Assembly (NCBI RefSeq): GCF_012516315.1
Contig: NZ_CP051185.1
Location: forward strand, 5,709,363-5,773,362
DNA length: 64,000 bases
DNA from: Limnospira fusiformis SAG 85.79
Lineage (GTDB): Bacteria; Cyanobacteriota; Cyanobacteriia; Cyanobacteriales; Microcoleaceae
Reading direction: 5' to 3'
The stretch's first letter is position 1; every line of letters starts with the position of its first letter. A program made the position numbers and the translations under genes. A model generated the notes under the pieces. It was not told the origin of the DNA and made no database searches. It saw only the letters and a program-made list of their open reading frames with translations. Positions 17,655 to 27,146 of this stretch are shown one piece after another.

Positions 17655-18057
17655 CTACACTTCCCAATCTTCTATTCTCAACTCCGAGACTCGCTCAAAT
17701 TCTCTTGTATTATGAGTGACCAATATTAAATGATTGACAATGGCTCGCGCCGCCATCAGCAAATCATAGGGGCCGATTCGCGTTCCCAAACTTGCCAAGT
17801 TGTTTCTGATTTCTCCCGCCTTTTTGGCGGCTCTATCATCCCCAGGTAAGGAGACAAAAAAATCTAAAAATTCTTGTTGCCTTGCCAAGTTTTGCGGCGG
17901 ATTTCCACTCCGCATCGCCCCATAAAATAACTCAAATTTCACCACGGAACAAACGGCGATATCTGTCGGATCGATCGCTTCTAATTTGTTCGGTGAGAAG
18001 TTGCGATCGCCGATTCAAATAGATGGCGACAACGTTGGTATCTAGTAAATACAGCAC
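17655..18057 (-). pseudogene. VapC (PIN) toxin gene with frameshift
   Basis: The N-terminal part (GTG 18057, VLYLLDTNVVAIYLNRRS) is in one frame. The rest (KLEAIDPTDIAVCSVVKFEL to the end, with DLLMAARAI and LVTHNTREFERV) is in another. The shift occurs near 18004, at a GCGATCGC octamer inside the gene. All VapC motifs are otherwise present. It lies directly downstream of an antitoxin-like gene. A more decayed second copy is at about 40.2-40.5 kb. Confidence 0.7.
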
Positions 18058-18063
18058 TTGAAT

Positions 18064-18339
18064 TTATCGAGTTGCGAACAGTTCTTCGGGCGGATCGTCC
18101 AATTCCGCAGAGACTCCTTCTTCATCGATGATGATGGGAGCATCCGCACAACTGCCCCAAGTTTTTTCAAAGAAATCTGACAGCCATTTGGGGTGTTTGG
18201 TTGCTTTCTCTTGCCGTGGGGGTGTCGTCGCTTGGAATAGGACCAAGACCTCGAGTTCGGTGTTCTTGACTTCGGAGGGCATCTGCACTTTTAAGATGCC
18301 ATCTTCTCCGATATGGGTCGCCAAACGAATGTTTTGCAT
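18064..18339 (-). CDS. Putative antitoxin of the broken VapC pair
   Basis: A 91-residue protein. The N terminus (RLATHIGEDGILKVQMPSEV) could be a swapped-hairpin DNA-binding part. A proline/lysine linker follows, and the acidic C terminus (EEGVSAELDDPPEELF) would be the toxin-binding part. It ends six bases before the vapC start. The family is not recognised with certainty; position and shape support the antitoxin role. Confidence 0.6.
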   Translation of the reverse strand: MQNIRLATHIGEDGILKVQMPSEVKNTELEVLVLFQATTPPRQEKATKHPKWLSDFFEKTWGSCADAPIIIDEEGVSAELDDPPEELFATR

Positions 18340-18770
18340 GGGGGGCGATCGGCATTTGATGGGCTATGATGCTTTGATTGTATCACCAACGCTTGTAGCA
18401 CAGGCATCTTGCCTGTATAATCGGGAGCGTCGCTCCCATCCCGTCAACCCCCAGCGCTTATGACCCCATCGGAATTGCTGACGACACCTGTTGTTGCGAT
18501 CGCATTCCCGTACCCCGACACGACGCGGAAGGTGTTTGATGTGATGTGGCGGGTGCAGCGGTCCCCACAGAAGCGCGATCGCACCGGATATTGACTCCTG
18601 TAACTCAGTCGGCGCTCTTATACATATTTTGAAAAAATTGTCAAGTGCGGATAACCGAATACTTTGTTCCGGCAAACCGAATGGCGATTTGTGCTATGCG
18701 ATCGCTCTTCGTGTAGTCCGGGCATCTTGCCTGTATAATCGGGAGTGCGATCGCCAACTCTGGCTCTAAT
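18340..18770. repeat. R1 and R8 repeat copies
   Basis: Palindrome 'acaggcatcttgcctgt' at about 18400, R1 with mini-ORF (ATG 18460), then at 'gcgcgatcgc' the R8 unit ('accggatattgactcctgta' to 'gtgcggataaccgaatac'), and another palindrome copy. Another HIP1 at about 18747 abuts the 3' end of the next gene. Confidence 0.7.
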
Positions 18771-19430
18771 TTACCATTGGCGGGGACGGAATTTATCATC
18801 ATTTAAAATTACTACACTATCTCCCGACTGTGCCAATACAAATAACCCCCGACGATAGCCATAGCTGGCGACTTCTTCGGGAACCACCATTCCGGCTACG
18901 GCTCCCATGGCATGAAAATCACGATAAGCGGGCATTAACCGCTTGAATTTTTCCAGTCTTTCCAGGTGTTCGTTGATGTCGGTTTCGGTGAGTTTACTTT
19001 TGACTTCCACTAATATGGCTTGGTCAGTGTTGACCACCAGCAAATCAATTTCTATGGCTTCTCCAAAGCGTTTAACGGAGATATTAGGGTGGAATTCATT
19101 AACCGCAATTCCTCGTCGCTGAAACAGTTGGACGACGGCGGGGCGGACTTGCCATTCGACAAATTCTCCGAGGCGGTTACCCAGTTCTCCTAATTGCCGG
19201 TTGAGTTGTTGGTTTTGTTGTTGAATGAGTCGTTCGGTTTCTCGGAAGCGGCGATCGCTTTCTTCGGACTGTCGCTGGAGGAGTTGCTTGGTTTCCTCGA
19301 AGCGGCGATCGGTTTCCCGGAAGCGGCGTTCGGTTTCTTGGGACTCTTCTTTGATGACTCGTTCAGTTTCCTTTTGGGCTTCTATGAGTTCCGCCAGCAG
19401 TCTCCAAACATCATCAGCATTGGTGGTCAT
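18771..19430 (-). CDS. Coiled-coil PD-(D/E)XK nuclease-like protein, copy 1 (shortest)
   Basis: A 219-residue protein. Residues about 8-95 are a charged coiled coil made of near-repeats (ERRFRETDRRFEETKQLLQ). The C-terminal half has EIDLLVVNTDQAILVEVKS, which gives the D...ExK pattern of PD-(D/E)XK nucleases. The family resembles the DUF3782-type proteins common in cyanobacteria; function unknown. The start at 19430 (MTTNADDVW) is preceded by AAGGA. Three tandem paralogues lie at 33.6-36.2 kb. This one lacks the extra coil units found there. Confidence 0.75.
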   Translation of the reverse strand: MTTNADDVWRLLAELIEAQKETERVIKEESQETERRFRETDRRFEETKQLLQRQSEESDRRFRETERLIQQQNQQLNRQLGELGNRLGEFVEWQVRPAVVQLFQRRGIAVNEFHPNISVKRFGEAIEIDLLVVNTDQAILVEVKSKLTETDINEHLERLEKFKRLMPAYRDFHAMGAVAGMVVPEEVASYGYRRGLFVLAQSGDSVVILNDDKFRPRQW

Positions 19431-19522
19431 GGGGGTTGTCCTTGGTGGTGTTTTAATTCTCCATTTTAGCAGGTCACCACTGCGCGATACGTCGCACTCC
19501 GACTGCGCGATCGCTTGTTTCG

Positions 19523-19690
19523 AGAAACCCGGTTTTTTCAAAAAACCGGGTTTCTTAAATTCTGGCGCAGCCGACAATGGTTGTTTGGGGAAAGTAGGGC
19601 GGGTTTATATAGCTGCTGGTGAAGAAGAATATAGGCTGTTGAACCCGCCCCTACAGGAATATGTGACCCCTGGGTGGTTGGGAAAGGCGA
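19523..19690. repeat. REP palindrome plus a solitary R5 unit
   Basis: The palindrome AGAAACCCGGTTTTTT-c-AAAAAACCGGGTTTCT lies at 19523-19555. It is followed by 'ctggcgcagccgacaatggt' and one R5 unit beginning 'gggcgggtttatatagctgc' at 19597. The same order is amplified at 36.3-37.3 kb. Confidence 0.8.
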
Positions 19691-19776
19691 TCGCTCATAG
19701 TGTGGTCCGGGCATCTTGCCTGTATAGTTGAGGGAGGGACAAAACTTTATTTTTGTTGACAATGGGAGGTAATCCG

Positions 19777-20223
19777 ATGAATAATGATGTTTCAGATCTT
19801 TATGAACAAGATTATTATCTTTGGCTTCAAGAAACCTATCAAACACTTGAGAAAAAAGAGATAAATCGACTTGATTTTCCGCATCTAATGGAGGAAATTT
19901 TAAGTTTGGGAAACGAACAAAGACGAAAAGTATCTAGCTATTTAAGACAACTGTTGATTCATTTATTGCTTTACCAGTATTGGGAATCGGAAAGGCGGCT
20001 TTGCGGTAAGGGCTGGCAAAATGAAATTGATAATTTTCGGTTTGAACTGGAGTTATTGCTAAAGTCTCGAACTTTGTATAATTATTTCTTGCAGGAGATT
20101 GAAGAAATTTATGTCAAAGCCAGAAAGCAAGCCATTAAAAAAAGTGAATTACCCCTGGAGATTTTTCCGGAAAGGTGTCCTTTTACTGCCGAGAATTTGC
20201 TGGACTCTGAATTTCTGCCCTAA
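19777..20223 (+). CDS. DUF29 family protein
   Basis: About 148 residues with the DUF29 pattern: DLYEQDYYLWLQETYQTL, then MEEILSLGNEQRRKVSSYL, then LLIHLLLYQYW. DUF29 is a small all-helical family abundant in cyanobacteria with unknown function. The ATG at 19777 is chosen because GGGAGG precedes it by eight bases. The gene appears intact. Confidence 0.88.
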   Translation: MNNDVSDLYEQDYYLWLQETYQTLEKKEINRLDFPHLMEEILSLGNEQRRKVSSYLRQLLIHLLLYQYWESERRLCGKGWQNEIDNFRFELELLLKSRTLYNYFLQEIEEIYVKARKQAIKKSELPLEIFPERCPFTAENLLDSEFLP

Positions 20224-20651
20224 ATCAACCATTTGAGCTGACCACAGCCGTTGTCGCGATCGCATTCCCGTCCCGCTTATGGGGGGAGTAACGGGGGATG
20301 TCGGCTGGGAGTCGGCGGTTGGCGATCGCTTTGGCGGGTGATATAATTCGGGTTGATGCCTCAATAAATTCTTTCGCCGCAGGGGGAGGTGGCAAGGTGC
20401 GATCGCATTACATCACAGCCAGCCTACCACTACGGTAGCAGGATTACTGAAATCCTGGGAAATGGGGATGGCGATCGCTTTTTGAAAACCATCCACGGCT
20501 TCTTCTAGCTTACGGCTCGGCAGCAGTTGATTACCTCTCACTAAATCGCTGACTTCCCAGACTAAACTGATGCGGAAACCCTCCCCCATTGTACCACAGC
20601 CATAGAAATTTGTCAAGTTGCGTAAGTATCTTGATATGGTAAAATACTGGG
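20224..20651. repeat. Composite repeat: R1 scrap, R2, R3 and TPR-promoter scrap
   Basis: A 30 bp piece of R1 ends 'gcgatcgcattcccg' and continues as R2 from 'cccgcttatgggggg' (shared bases CCCG). R2 joins R3 at HIP1. R3 then continues as antisense TPR 5' end (MGEGFRISLVWEVSDLVRG) and the TPR divergent promoter ('gtcaagttgcgtaagtatct'), cut at about 20651 by a PIN relic. Confidence 0.75.
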
Positions 20652-20801
20652 GTATGTGAATGTAAAATCTACTTTGATGTTTGTTGTTTAAACCGCCCCT
20701 TTGATGACGGCAGTCAAGAAGGGTTCAGGCTGGTTGGCGAAGCTGTTATCAACATTCTCTATGGAATTCATGCTCAAGGTTGGCAGTTGATGATATGTTG
20801 A
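20652..20801 (+). pseudogene. Truncated PIN-domain toxin relic
   Basis: It encodes KIYFDVCCLNRPFDDGSQEG and then GEAVINILYGIHAQGWQL before a stop. It is close to the N-terminal third of the PIN gene at 12479. There is no start codon in frame and the C-terminal two thirds are missing. Confidence 0.7.
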
Positions 20802-20861
20802 GAGGGAGCCAGAACCGAGTTGTTTGATGGGGGGAATCAGTCATAAAATCGGAGGAGCGAT

Positions 20862-21509
20862 ATGTTAAGTCAGGAAACTGTTAAGACTAATCCGACGGAA
20901 GAACAGAAAATTTCATTGACTTTAGAGGAGTTTCTGGATTGGTATCCGGATGGTTATGAGGGTCGATTTGAATTGCATGATGGGGAGATTGTTAAAATGC
21001 AGCCGACTGGAACTCACGAAAAAGTGGCAGGTTTTCTGGCATCCAAAATATCAATTTACATTGATAGTTTAAATTTGCCATTTTTTATCCCTCGCCAAGG
21101 ACTAATTAAAGCCATAGATTCTGATAAGTCGGCTTATATTCCCGACGTTATGGTATTAGATGATAATGCCCTAGAAAAGGAGCCTCTGTGGACAAAGCGA
21201 TCGACTATTACTCAATCGGTGAGTATTAAGTTGGTTATAGAAGTCGTCAGTACCAATTGGCGGGATGATTATTTGATGAAGCTGGCAGAATATGAAAAAT
21301 TAGGGATAGGCGAATATTGGATAGTTGATTATTTGGGGTTGGGAGGTCGGCGTTATATTGGAGACCCCAAAAAACCGACTATTTCGGTTTATCATTTAGT
21401 TGAAGGAGAGTACGAACTCCATTTATTTAGAGGTGAAAATGTGGTGACTTCGCCAACTTTTCCAGAACTCAATTTGACCGCCGAACAAATATTTAAGGCA
21501 AGGCAGTAG
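20862..21509 (+). CDS. Uma2 family (DUF820) putative restriction-endonuclease-fold protein
   Basis: A 215-residue Uma2 protein. It has the expected aspartate in AYIPDVMVLDD, the glutamate in KLVIEVVSTNWRDDY, the LMKLAEYEKLGIGEYWIVD segment and YRLYR-like LHLFRGE near the end. A GGAGGAG precedes the ATG. It looks intact and more canonical than the Uma2 gene at 16529. Function unknown. Confidence 0.88.
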   Translation: MLSQETVKTNPTEEQKISLTLEEFLDWYPDGYEGRFELHDGEIVKMQPTGTHEKVAGFLASKISIYIDSLNLPFFIPRQGLIKAIDSDKSAYIPDVMVLDDNALEKEPLWTKRSTITQSVSIKLVIEVVSTNWRDDYLMKLAEYEKLGIGEYWIVDYLGLGGRRYIGDPKKPTISVYHLVEGEYELHLFRGENVVTSPTFPELNLTAEQIFKARQ

Positions 21510-21638
21510 CTGAGGATAACGGTTATGACAATAAGTAATACAAGAAAGACCATGCCCCAGATAGTTGGGCTTTGCTAGTATCAATAATTACAAGAATTCC
21601 CAAACTTTTGGACTTGCTTAGATTCTCAAGTGTCAATT

Positions 21639-21875
21639 ATGGAAAAATTGCTGCAACTGCATATTGAAAAATTACCTGAAGGTGTTTATTTAGCAACCAG
21701 CGATGCTTTGCCTGGTTTAGTTGCTCAGGGAGAAACTCTGGCTGAAGCTTTGGAAATAGCTCGTGATGTAGCCGTTAAGTTAATAGAAGCTCGTCGTGAA
21801 AGACAACTTATGAATTGGGAAGGTTTACAAACTCTTGCCGAAAAGTTTGATTATCCATTGATTATTAATGAATAA
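21639..21875 (+). CDS. HicB-like antitoxin
   Basis: A 78-residue HicB-type protein: EKLPEGVYLATSDALPGLVA, QGETLAEALEIARDVAVKL. The ATG at 21639 is preferred over the GTG at 21630. It ends nine bases before hicA. It looks intact although its partner toxin carries a stop codon. Confidence 0.82.
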   Translation: MEKLLQLHIEKLPEGVYLATSDALPGLVAQGETLAEALEIARDVAVKLIEARRERQLMNWEGLQTLAEKFDYPLIINE

Positions 21876-21883
21876 TTTGTTTG

Positions 21884-22108
21884 ATGGGAAGATTGTCAGG
21901 ATTTCGCTATCGAGAAATTGTGAAAAAGTTGAAGACTTTTGGGTTTGTTTTTGACCGCCAAGCTGCTGGTAGTCACGAAATTTGGTACAACCCAGCTCGG
22001 AATTTATATACCACGATTCCTAACCATTCGGGAGATATGCCAGAGGGGACTTTGCGGGCAATTTGAAAGCAAGCTGAAATCCGTCCAGAAGATTTTTTAA
22101 ATGCTTGA
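21884..22108 (+). pseudogene. hicA toxin gene with a premature TGA
   Basis: The frame encodes FRYREIVKKLKTFGFVFDRQ, AAGSHEIWYNP, PEGTLRAI, then TGA at 22064-22066, then KQAEIRPEDFLNA and the natural stop. Full-length HicA proteins normally continue through this helix (…RAILKQAGI…), so one base change (TTA/TTG to TGA) removes the last 14 residues. The truncated protein might retain partial activity. Confidence 0.72.
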
Positions 22109-22680
22109 TTTAAATGAAAAATGGGGATAAGACTGAGGATGATATTGGTGCTAATTTATTTACAAAATGGGGGAGGGGGGATGTGGGCTGGGAGTCGGCG
22201 GTTGGCGATCGCTTTGGCGGGTGATATAATTCGGGTTGAGGGGTCAATAAATTCTTTCACCGCAGGGGGAGGTGGCAAGGTGCGATCGCATTACATCACA
22301 GCCCGCCTACCACTACCCTAGCAGGATTACTGAAATCCTGGGAAATGGGGATGGCGATCGCTTTTTGAAAACCATCCACCGCCTCTTCTAGTTACGGCTC
22401 GGCAGCAGTTGATTACCCCTCACTAAATCCCTGACTCCCCAGAATCAAGTCTATATAGACCGGTTGGATTCACCCAGGGATTATACCATCATCAGGATAT
22501 GCTGGCGAAGGATTTTAATCAACCCACAATCAACTACACTTGTCAAGTACGGATAACCGAATGCTTTATTCCGGCAAACCGAATGCCGCTCGCTCTAGGT
22601 AATGCGATCGCTTGTTTGCATAAACGGGGTTTTTTGAAAAAATGGGGTTTCTTAATTTCCTTTTCTGGTAGGATGGGATG
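22109..22680. repeat. Composite repeat R2-R3 and degenerate REP
   Basis: SDR fragment R2 from about 22160, joined at HIP1 (22284) to a full R3 with antisense TPR scrap and the tail 'ctctaggtaatgcgatcgc' at about 22590-22609. Next comes a degenerate REP palindrome ('aaacggggttttttgaaaaa'), then a TPR scrap at another HIP1 (22683). Confidence 0.75.
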
Positions 22681-22820
22681 GGGCGATCGCACTTTATCAT
22701 CAGGTAATTGACATTAACCCCCATTTCGCTTGGGCATATTCTAATTTGGGGGATGCTTTGGCTAAACAGGGGAATTTAGATGAGGCTATGGCTTGGTGGG
22801 GTCAAGTCATTGATTTATAG
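22681..22820 (+). pseudogene. TPR-gene fragment
   Basis: It encodes ALYHQVIDINPHFAWAYSNL, GDALAKQGNLDEAMAWWGQ and ends at TAG 22818-22820. It closely matches residues about 20-65 of the TPR protein at 54248. Its left edge is a GCGATCGC octamer, at the same place as the octamer inside the intact gene. It is a recombination scrap. Confidence 0.7.
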
Positions 22821-25541
22821 ATTCTTGAGAACCAAAACAGGTTGTTGAAAACGTCCCAAGTCTTGATTTATCATCAAAGACTCATAAAATCCGAAACTGT
22901 CTAGTATTTCCCAACCATCCAACATCATTGGTAAACGGATTTTGCCATAAATTCGATGAGCATTCCAAACAACGCAATCTTGTCCTATCGGAACAGAGAA
23001 GAATAAAAGTCCATCTTTCTTAATCAACTTTTTAGCTAATTTCATCGCCTCTAAGTCTCCATTAGGGTTAATGGGGTCTCCATAACGACCCAAACCGTCA
23101 TGTTCAAAGGATGAGATGGAAATACCAACATCTGCTTGAATATTGCTACTGATATAATCCTGATAAGACAAGACCTGAACTTGTGGATGCTCAGAAACAG
23201 GCAGATTATAATCAATCACATATACATTTCCAGCTCCTTTCCAAAGAGATATAGCATCACAGTTAATACCAGCCAAACCAAAAATCAGAACACTCTTATT
23301 GAGAACGCTATATTTATTCAACGCATTTAATAAATCATGTAATGTCCGACCATAGTATTTGAAGGAACCATTTTCCAGTTTATAAAAAGCATTATCGTAA
23401 TCCTGCATACTAATATGTACAGGAGAGGTGCGAGTATTATTATAATAAGAATAAATAACTGGAATGCGATCGCCAAGAGTAAAATCAACCTTCAATTCTG
23501 TGGGGATTTGTTTGGGAGGGGGAGAAGGAGGTAGGCAGGCGTGACGATAAAAGTTGGCAGATAAAGTTGGTTCATCTTGATTAGAGTCTAACTTTAAGCT
23601 TTCAGAGCTGGGTAAAGGATCGCCATATATTTCAACTTCATCAAGATGAAAATACTCATTTTCTCGCAATTGTAACCGCACAAACCGTGCGACTTGATGT
23701 TGCATATTTACTTTCAAGGGCTTTCCGTCAATCCCACCAAATGGATTTTCCTGATGATTTGAGTAGCATAATTTCCAATTCAGTGCATCCTGAGACAATA
23801 AGATATTTAAAGTCGAGGCGCGTTCTTTAAAATTCATCCGATTAAAAATTTTGATCTCAGAAAGCTGATAGTTTTTTTGCAAATCAATCTGCCACCAAGG
23901 TTGGTTTTCTAGGGCAGTATGAAATCCGAATCCGCCAGTTTTATTACCATTGCAGGCACCGTGAGGATCGTATTTTTGATGATCGTAAATAGAACTTTGA
24001 GCTGTGGGTTTGTTGAAAGCCAAGTTAGCACAAGAATCGGTATCATCATTACAGATACCAAATACCTTGATGGCAGAAAAGTGTAAAGCTGTGTCTTCGG
24101 GTGAGAATATGGTTATATACCGTCCTTTTGCTTTTTTAAGGATTGTGTTACATTCTAAGTCATCTCCTTTCCAAAAAGACTCATTTATGTTAAGCGGTAA
24201 ACCGAAAGACAGATCGGGTTTAAGGCTATTGTGTACTGTGTAAAACAAGCAACGAGCGCGTTCTTTACATACATCGACTCTATTGGCGATCGCAAGGGAA
24301 GTCAATATGTGTTCTTTCCCCAAATCAATAGTAATGTACTGATTAGAGCCAAATCCGGTATGGAAAAAGAAAGGGTTTTTCGGCTTTACCAAGCCTTGTT
24401 TCGGATAGTTCTTGTAGCCACTACTAAGATAATAATTTTTCCCTTCAGCCACATCAGTAATATCTTTGGAGTCGATGTTTATATCTTCTTCCAATAAAAG
24501 ACTTTTAGTAATTGATTGTGTCAGTTGATACAACCGTAGTAAAACCGAATCTTTATTGGGATTTGGTTCTTTGTTAGCAAGGCTTGACATATACATATAA
24601 TAGTTCAGCTTATCTTCAAGCAATTTAATGGTTGAAGCATGATTGCGAGGAACTTGAGTGGGTGATTCTTCACTTAAAAATATAGGAGGTTTTCTGTCTA
24701 CATTCCTCTTAATGTCTAGGGGATGTGGCATCATGGGTTCATGCCAAGAGGAGAGATTCTTCTCATTGAAGCGATCGCGTCTTAAAAAGGTTAACTCATA
24801 AACATTGGGCAGATTGATGTGGGTTCCCGGAATCATAAAGTCACCACAGCAATTGTTTGGGTGTGTATGAACACAGATAAAGTGCTGGTCAAGTTTTCTG
24901 AGAAATGGACCGAGATTCACCTCAAACTGTTCAGGATTTCGGGCTACCCCTAGACTATGAACTTCAACGAGAATTATTCTAAACCTTTTCAAAACTTGCT
25001 CTGAGGTTTGTAGTATATTGCGGTATTCTGCTCCTTCAATGTCCATTTGCAGCATCAGATCATCTTTTTGATCAGGTGCAAGTTCTTCAACCCAAGCATC
25101 TAAGGAAATGCTATCCGTTTCACCATTCACATCTAGCCACTTCTTCTTAAATGTTTGCATTCCTTCTTTGAGGGGGGTTTGGAATTTATCTATATCACTA
25201 GACTTGTCACACATATGGCATTGAATACCATAGGTATCTGTTAATTCATCTTCAAAATTCTTACGGTTGGCGACACCCGGAGAAAAACAGGCTTTAATAT
25301 TATCAAGGTCGTCAGGTATTAAATACGCTCCATCTCTTTCCCCTCCGATTCTAATCAGTGGAACTGGTGAAGGCTTGGGTTTCATTATAAGTATTGTTGA
25401 GAGCATATTATAGATACTATTGGCAGACATTTTGGAACTCCTTAAATGATTGTTTTTATCGATGTTAACAATAGGTATAACCTTAGAAATCTTGGACTTA
25501 TCTATATCAAAATCCAAATAACTGAGGGGATACGATAGCAT
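22815..25541 (-). CDS. Multidomain FkbM methyltransferase - discoidin - DUF268 protein
   Basis: A 908-residue chimera. Residues about 45-270 are an FkbM-type methyltransferase (GGERDGAYLIPDDL, MLQMDIEGAEYRNIL). Residues about 345-480 look like a diverged F5/8C (discoidin) domain. Residues about 500-640 are a clear F5/8C domain (NLAFNKPTAQSS, NQPWWQIDL, FVRLQLRENE, LDEVEIYGD). Residues about 700-900 match DUF268 (SSFEHDGLGRYGDPINPNGD). The start overlaps the upstream stop as TGATG, so translation is coupled. The likely role is modification of a surface glycan, with the discoidin domains binding sugar. An internal start at MSANSIYN (25430) is possible. Confidence 0.8.
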   Translation of the reverse strand: MLSYPLSYLDFDIDKSKISKVIPIVNIDKNNHLRSSKMSANSIYNMLSTILIMKPKPSPVPLIRIGGERDGAYLIPDDLDNIKACFSPGVANRKNFEDELTDTYGIQCHMCDKSSDIDKFQTPLKEGMQTFKKKWLDVNGETDSISLDAWVEELAPDQKDDLMLQMDIEGAEYRNILQTSEQVLKRFRIILVEVHSLGVARNPEQFEVNLGPFLRKLDQHFICVHTHPNNCCGDFMIPGTHINLPNVYELTFLRRDRFNEKNLSSWHEPMMPHPLDIKRNVDRKPPIFLSEESPTQVPRNHASTIKLLEDKLNYYMYMSSLANKEPNPNKDSVLLRLYQLTQSITKSLLLEEDINIDSKDITDVAEGKNYYLSSGYKNYPKQGLVKPKNPFFFHTGFGSNQYITIDLGKEHILTSLAIANRVDVCKERARCLFYTVHNSLKPDLSFGLPLNINESFWKGDDLECNTILKKAKGRYITIFSPEDTALHFSAIKVFGICNDDTDSCANLAFNKPTAQSSIYDHQKYDPHGACNGNKTGGFGFHTALENQPWWQIDLQKNYQLSEIKIFNRMNFKERASTLNILLSQDALNWKLCYSNHQENPFGGIDGKPLKVNMQHQVARFVRLQLRENEYFHLDEVEIYGDPLPSSESLKLDSNQDEPTLSANFYRHACLPPSPPPKQIPTELKVDFTLGDRIPVIYSYYNNTRTSPVHISMQDYDNAFYKLENGSFKYYGRTLHDLLNALNKYSVLNKSVLIFGLAGINCDAISLWKGAGNVYVIDYNLPVSEHPQVQVLSYQDYISSNIQADVGISISSFEHDGLGRYGDPINPNGDLEAMKLAKKLIKKDGLLFFSVPIGQDCVVWNAHRIYGKIRLPMMLDGWEILDSFGFYESLMINQDLGRFQQPVLVLKNL

Positions 25542-27046
25542 CAGTTGGCGCTGTGCTTCGGTGTTTTTCCAGTTTCCTTCAATACTTTAGATTTGTAAGT
25601 ACCCTTTTTATCAATGACTCTTACGCAGGAAACATTGGGGTTATCCAAGGAAAATACACTGAAGGATCCTTCAAAATAATACACTGTTTCTAAATTTTTT
25701 GAAATTGTTGCAATTGCAGGGCAAAAACTGCCCCGACTAGCCACCAAAGTTTTGGCTCTGAGCAAATACTCTATATCTGCTCTCAAATCATTACTCATTT
25801 GCCGCACCACTGTACATTGGGATTGGCAAAAATCAATTAGTGGTTCAATAATATGATTTAATTTGTCTTCAAAAACTAAATTGATTGAATGCCAGCTTTG
25901 ATGCTGTATTATTTTCTGATAGAAGGAAAGAGGCGGTTGACCATAGTTTAAATGCGGATTTTTAAAAATATCACCAGAGCGTATATGGATCACAAGATCC
26001 TGTTGGTTTAAGGGTTGAGAATGTTTAAGATTAAATGCCTCGCCTAAATCAATCATGTTTAAATAAGTGTTAGGGGGACTTATTGATTTAGGGGCAAGTT
26101 TAGACCAAACTTGATAATCAAAAAACATCCCTTCTAATACTATTTTTTCGTGATAAAAATCCGGTGTATTGACATTAATAATCTCAAATCCTGACTGGGT
26201 ATTTGTTGTGCCACTTTTAATATACCAAAAATTAGGCAAATATATTTTATATACCCCTATTGATTTAGCAACTTGATAAGCATTTGATAATTGTATTATA
26301 CTGTTGCCAAATCTTCCAGGTTTTTCAATAAAAACGGCAGTAATATCACTGATGATATGATTTTCATCTAACTGTTCAAATTTGACAAACTGACTCAATT
26401 TTAAGGTGTCTGTTTTTTTAATTTCTTTGAACATTGGATTAAAAAATTGGCTTCTCATCAACGATAAGCTAATTCCATTCTGTTCTGCAAAACGCTTTTC
26501 TAACTCTAGGTTGTCTCGTAATTCACGATAAAAGTTAGATGCTAGAGTTGATTCATCTTGATTAGATTTTAATTGAGGATTCTCATGTAAGGCATGAACA
26601 CCATAGATTTCCACTTCATCCAGATGCAGTGACTCAATTTCTCGCAATTGTAACCGGACAAACCGTGCGACTTTATACGCTATATCCACGATGAGTGGTT
26701 TTCCATTAATTCCTCCAAACAAATTGTCAGGATTATTTGAATAGAATAATTCCCAATTTAGTGCATCTTCTGAGAGTAAGATGTTTAACGTTGAAGCCCG
26801 TTCTTCAAAATTAATCCGGTTATAAATTCTAATCTGAGTAAGCTGATAGATGGCTTGTAAGTCAATTTGCCACCACGGTTGATTTTCTTGACAAGTATGA
26901 AAACCAAATTTTCCAGTTTTTTTGCCGTTACAGGCTCCTTGAGGATCATAACCATAAATTTCCGGCTGATAAACAGAACTTTGAACGGTAGGTTTATTTA
27001 AAGCTAAGTTGATATCAAAATTTTGATTAAGCTTTATCTTATTCAT
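25541..27046 (-). CDS. Discoidin-domain fucosyltransferase-like protein
   Basis: A 501-residue protein. Residues about 13-150 are an F5/8C domain (NLALNKPTVQSSVYQPEIYG; NQPWWQIDLQAIYQLTQIRI). Residues about 235-480 resemble GT11/GT23-like fucosyltransferases: PGRFGNSIIQLSNAYQVAK and the HxRxGD motif in LVIHIRSGDIF. It would transfer a deoxy sugar to glycan or protein. It is the middle gene of a three-gene strand, coupled to the downstream FkbM chimera and about 100 bp after the TPR chimera. The discoidin domain is nearly the same as those in its neighbours. Confidence 0.75.
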   Translation of the reverse strand: MNKIKLNQNFDINLALNKPTVQSSVYQPEIYGYDPQGACNGKKTGKFGFHTCQENQPWWQIDLQAIYQLTQIRIYNRINFEERASTLNILLSEDALNWELFYSNNPDNLFGGINGKPLIVDIAYKVARFVRLQLREIESLHLDEVEIYGVHALHENPQLKSNQDESTLASNFYRELRDNLELEKRFAEQNGISLSLMRSQFFNPMFKEIKKTDTLKLSQFVKFEQLDENHIISDITAVFIEKPGRFGNSIIQLSNAYQVAKSIGVYKIYLPNFWYIKSGTTNTQSGFEIINVNTPDFYHEKIVLEGMFFDYQVWSKLAPKSISPPNTYLNMIDLGEAFNLKHSQPLNQQDLVIHIRSGDIFKNPHLNYGQPPLSFYQKIIQHQSWHSINLVFEDKLNHIIEPLIDFCQSQCTVVRQMSNDLRADIEYLLRAKTLVASRGSFCPAIATISKNLETVYYFEGSFSVFSLDNPNVSCVRVIDKKGTYKSKVLKETGKTPKHSAN

Positions 27047-27146
27047 AACTCTTTGTTTTTTTACATATTAGCAGGAGTATCCAGCAGGTGTCAAGAGATA
27101 TGCAATATTCGTTTTGACATCCTCAATATAAAAGTTAGAAATTGCC

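Noticed and set aside
18364..18675. Minus-strand open frames with RLYRQDA-type peptides
   Set aside because: They arise from translating R1 and the 'gcatcttgcctgt' palindrome. They recur wherever those repeats occur and start in different repeats.
19225..19731. Plus-strand 168-codon open frame over copy 1 of the coil nuclease
   Set aside because: It lies antisense to the gene and runs into REP and R5 repeats. The composition is that of a mirrored coil.
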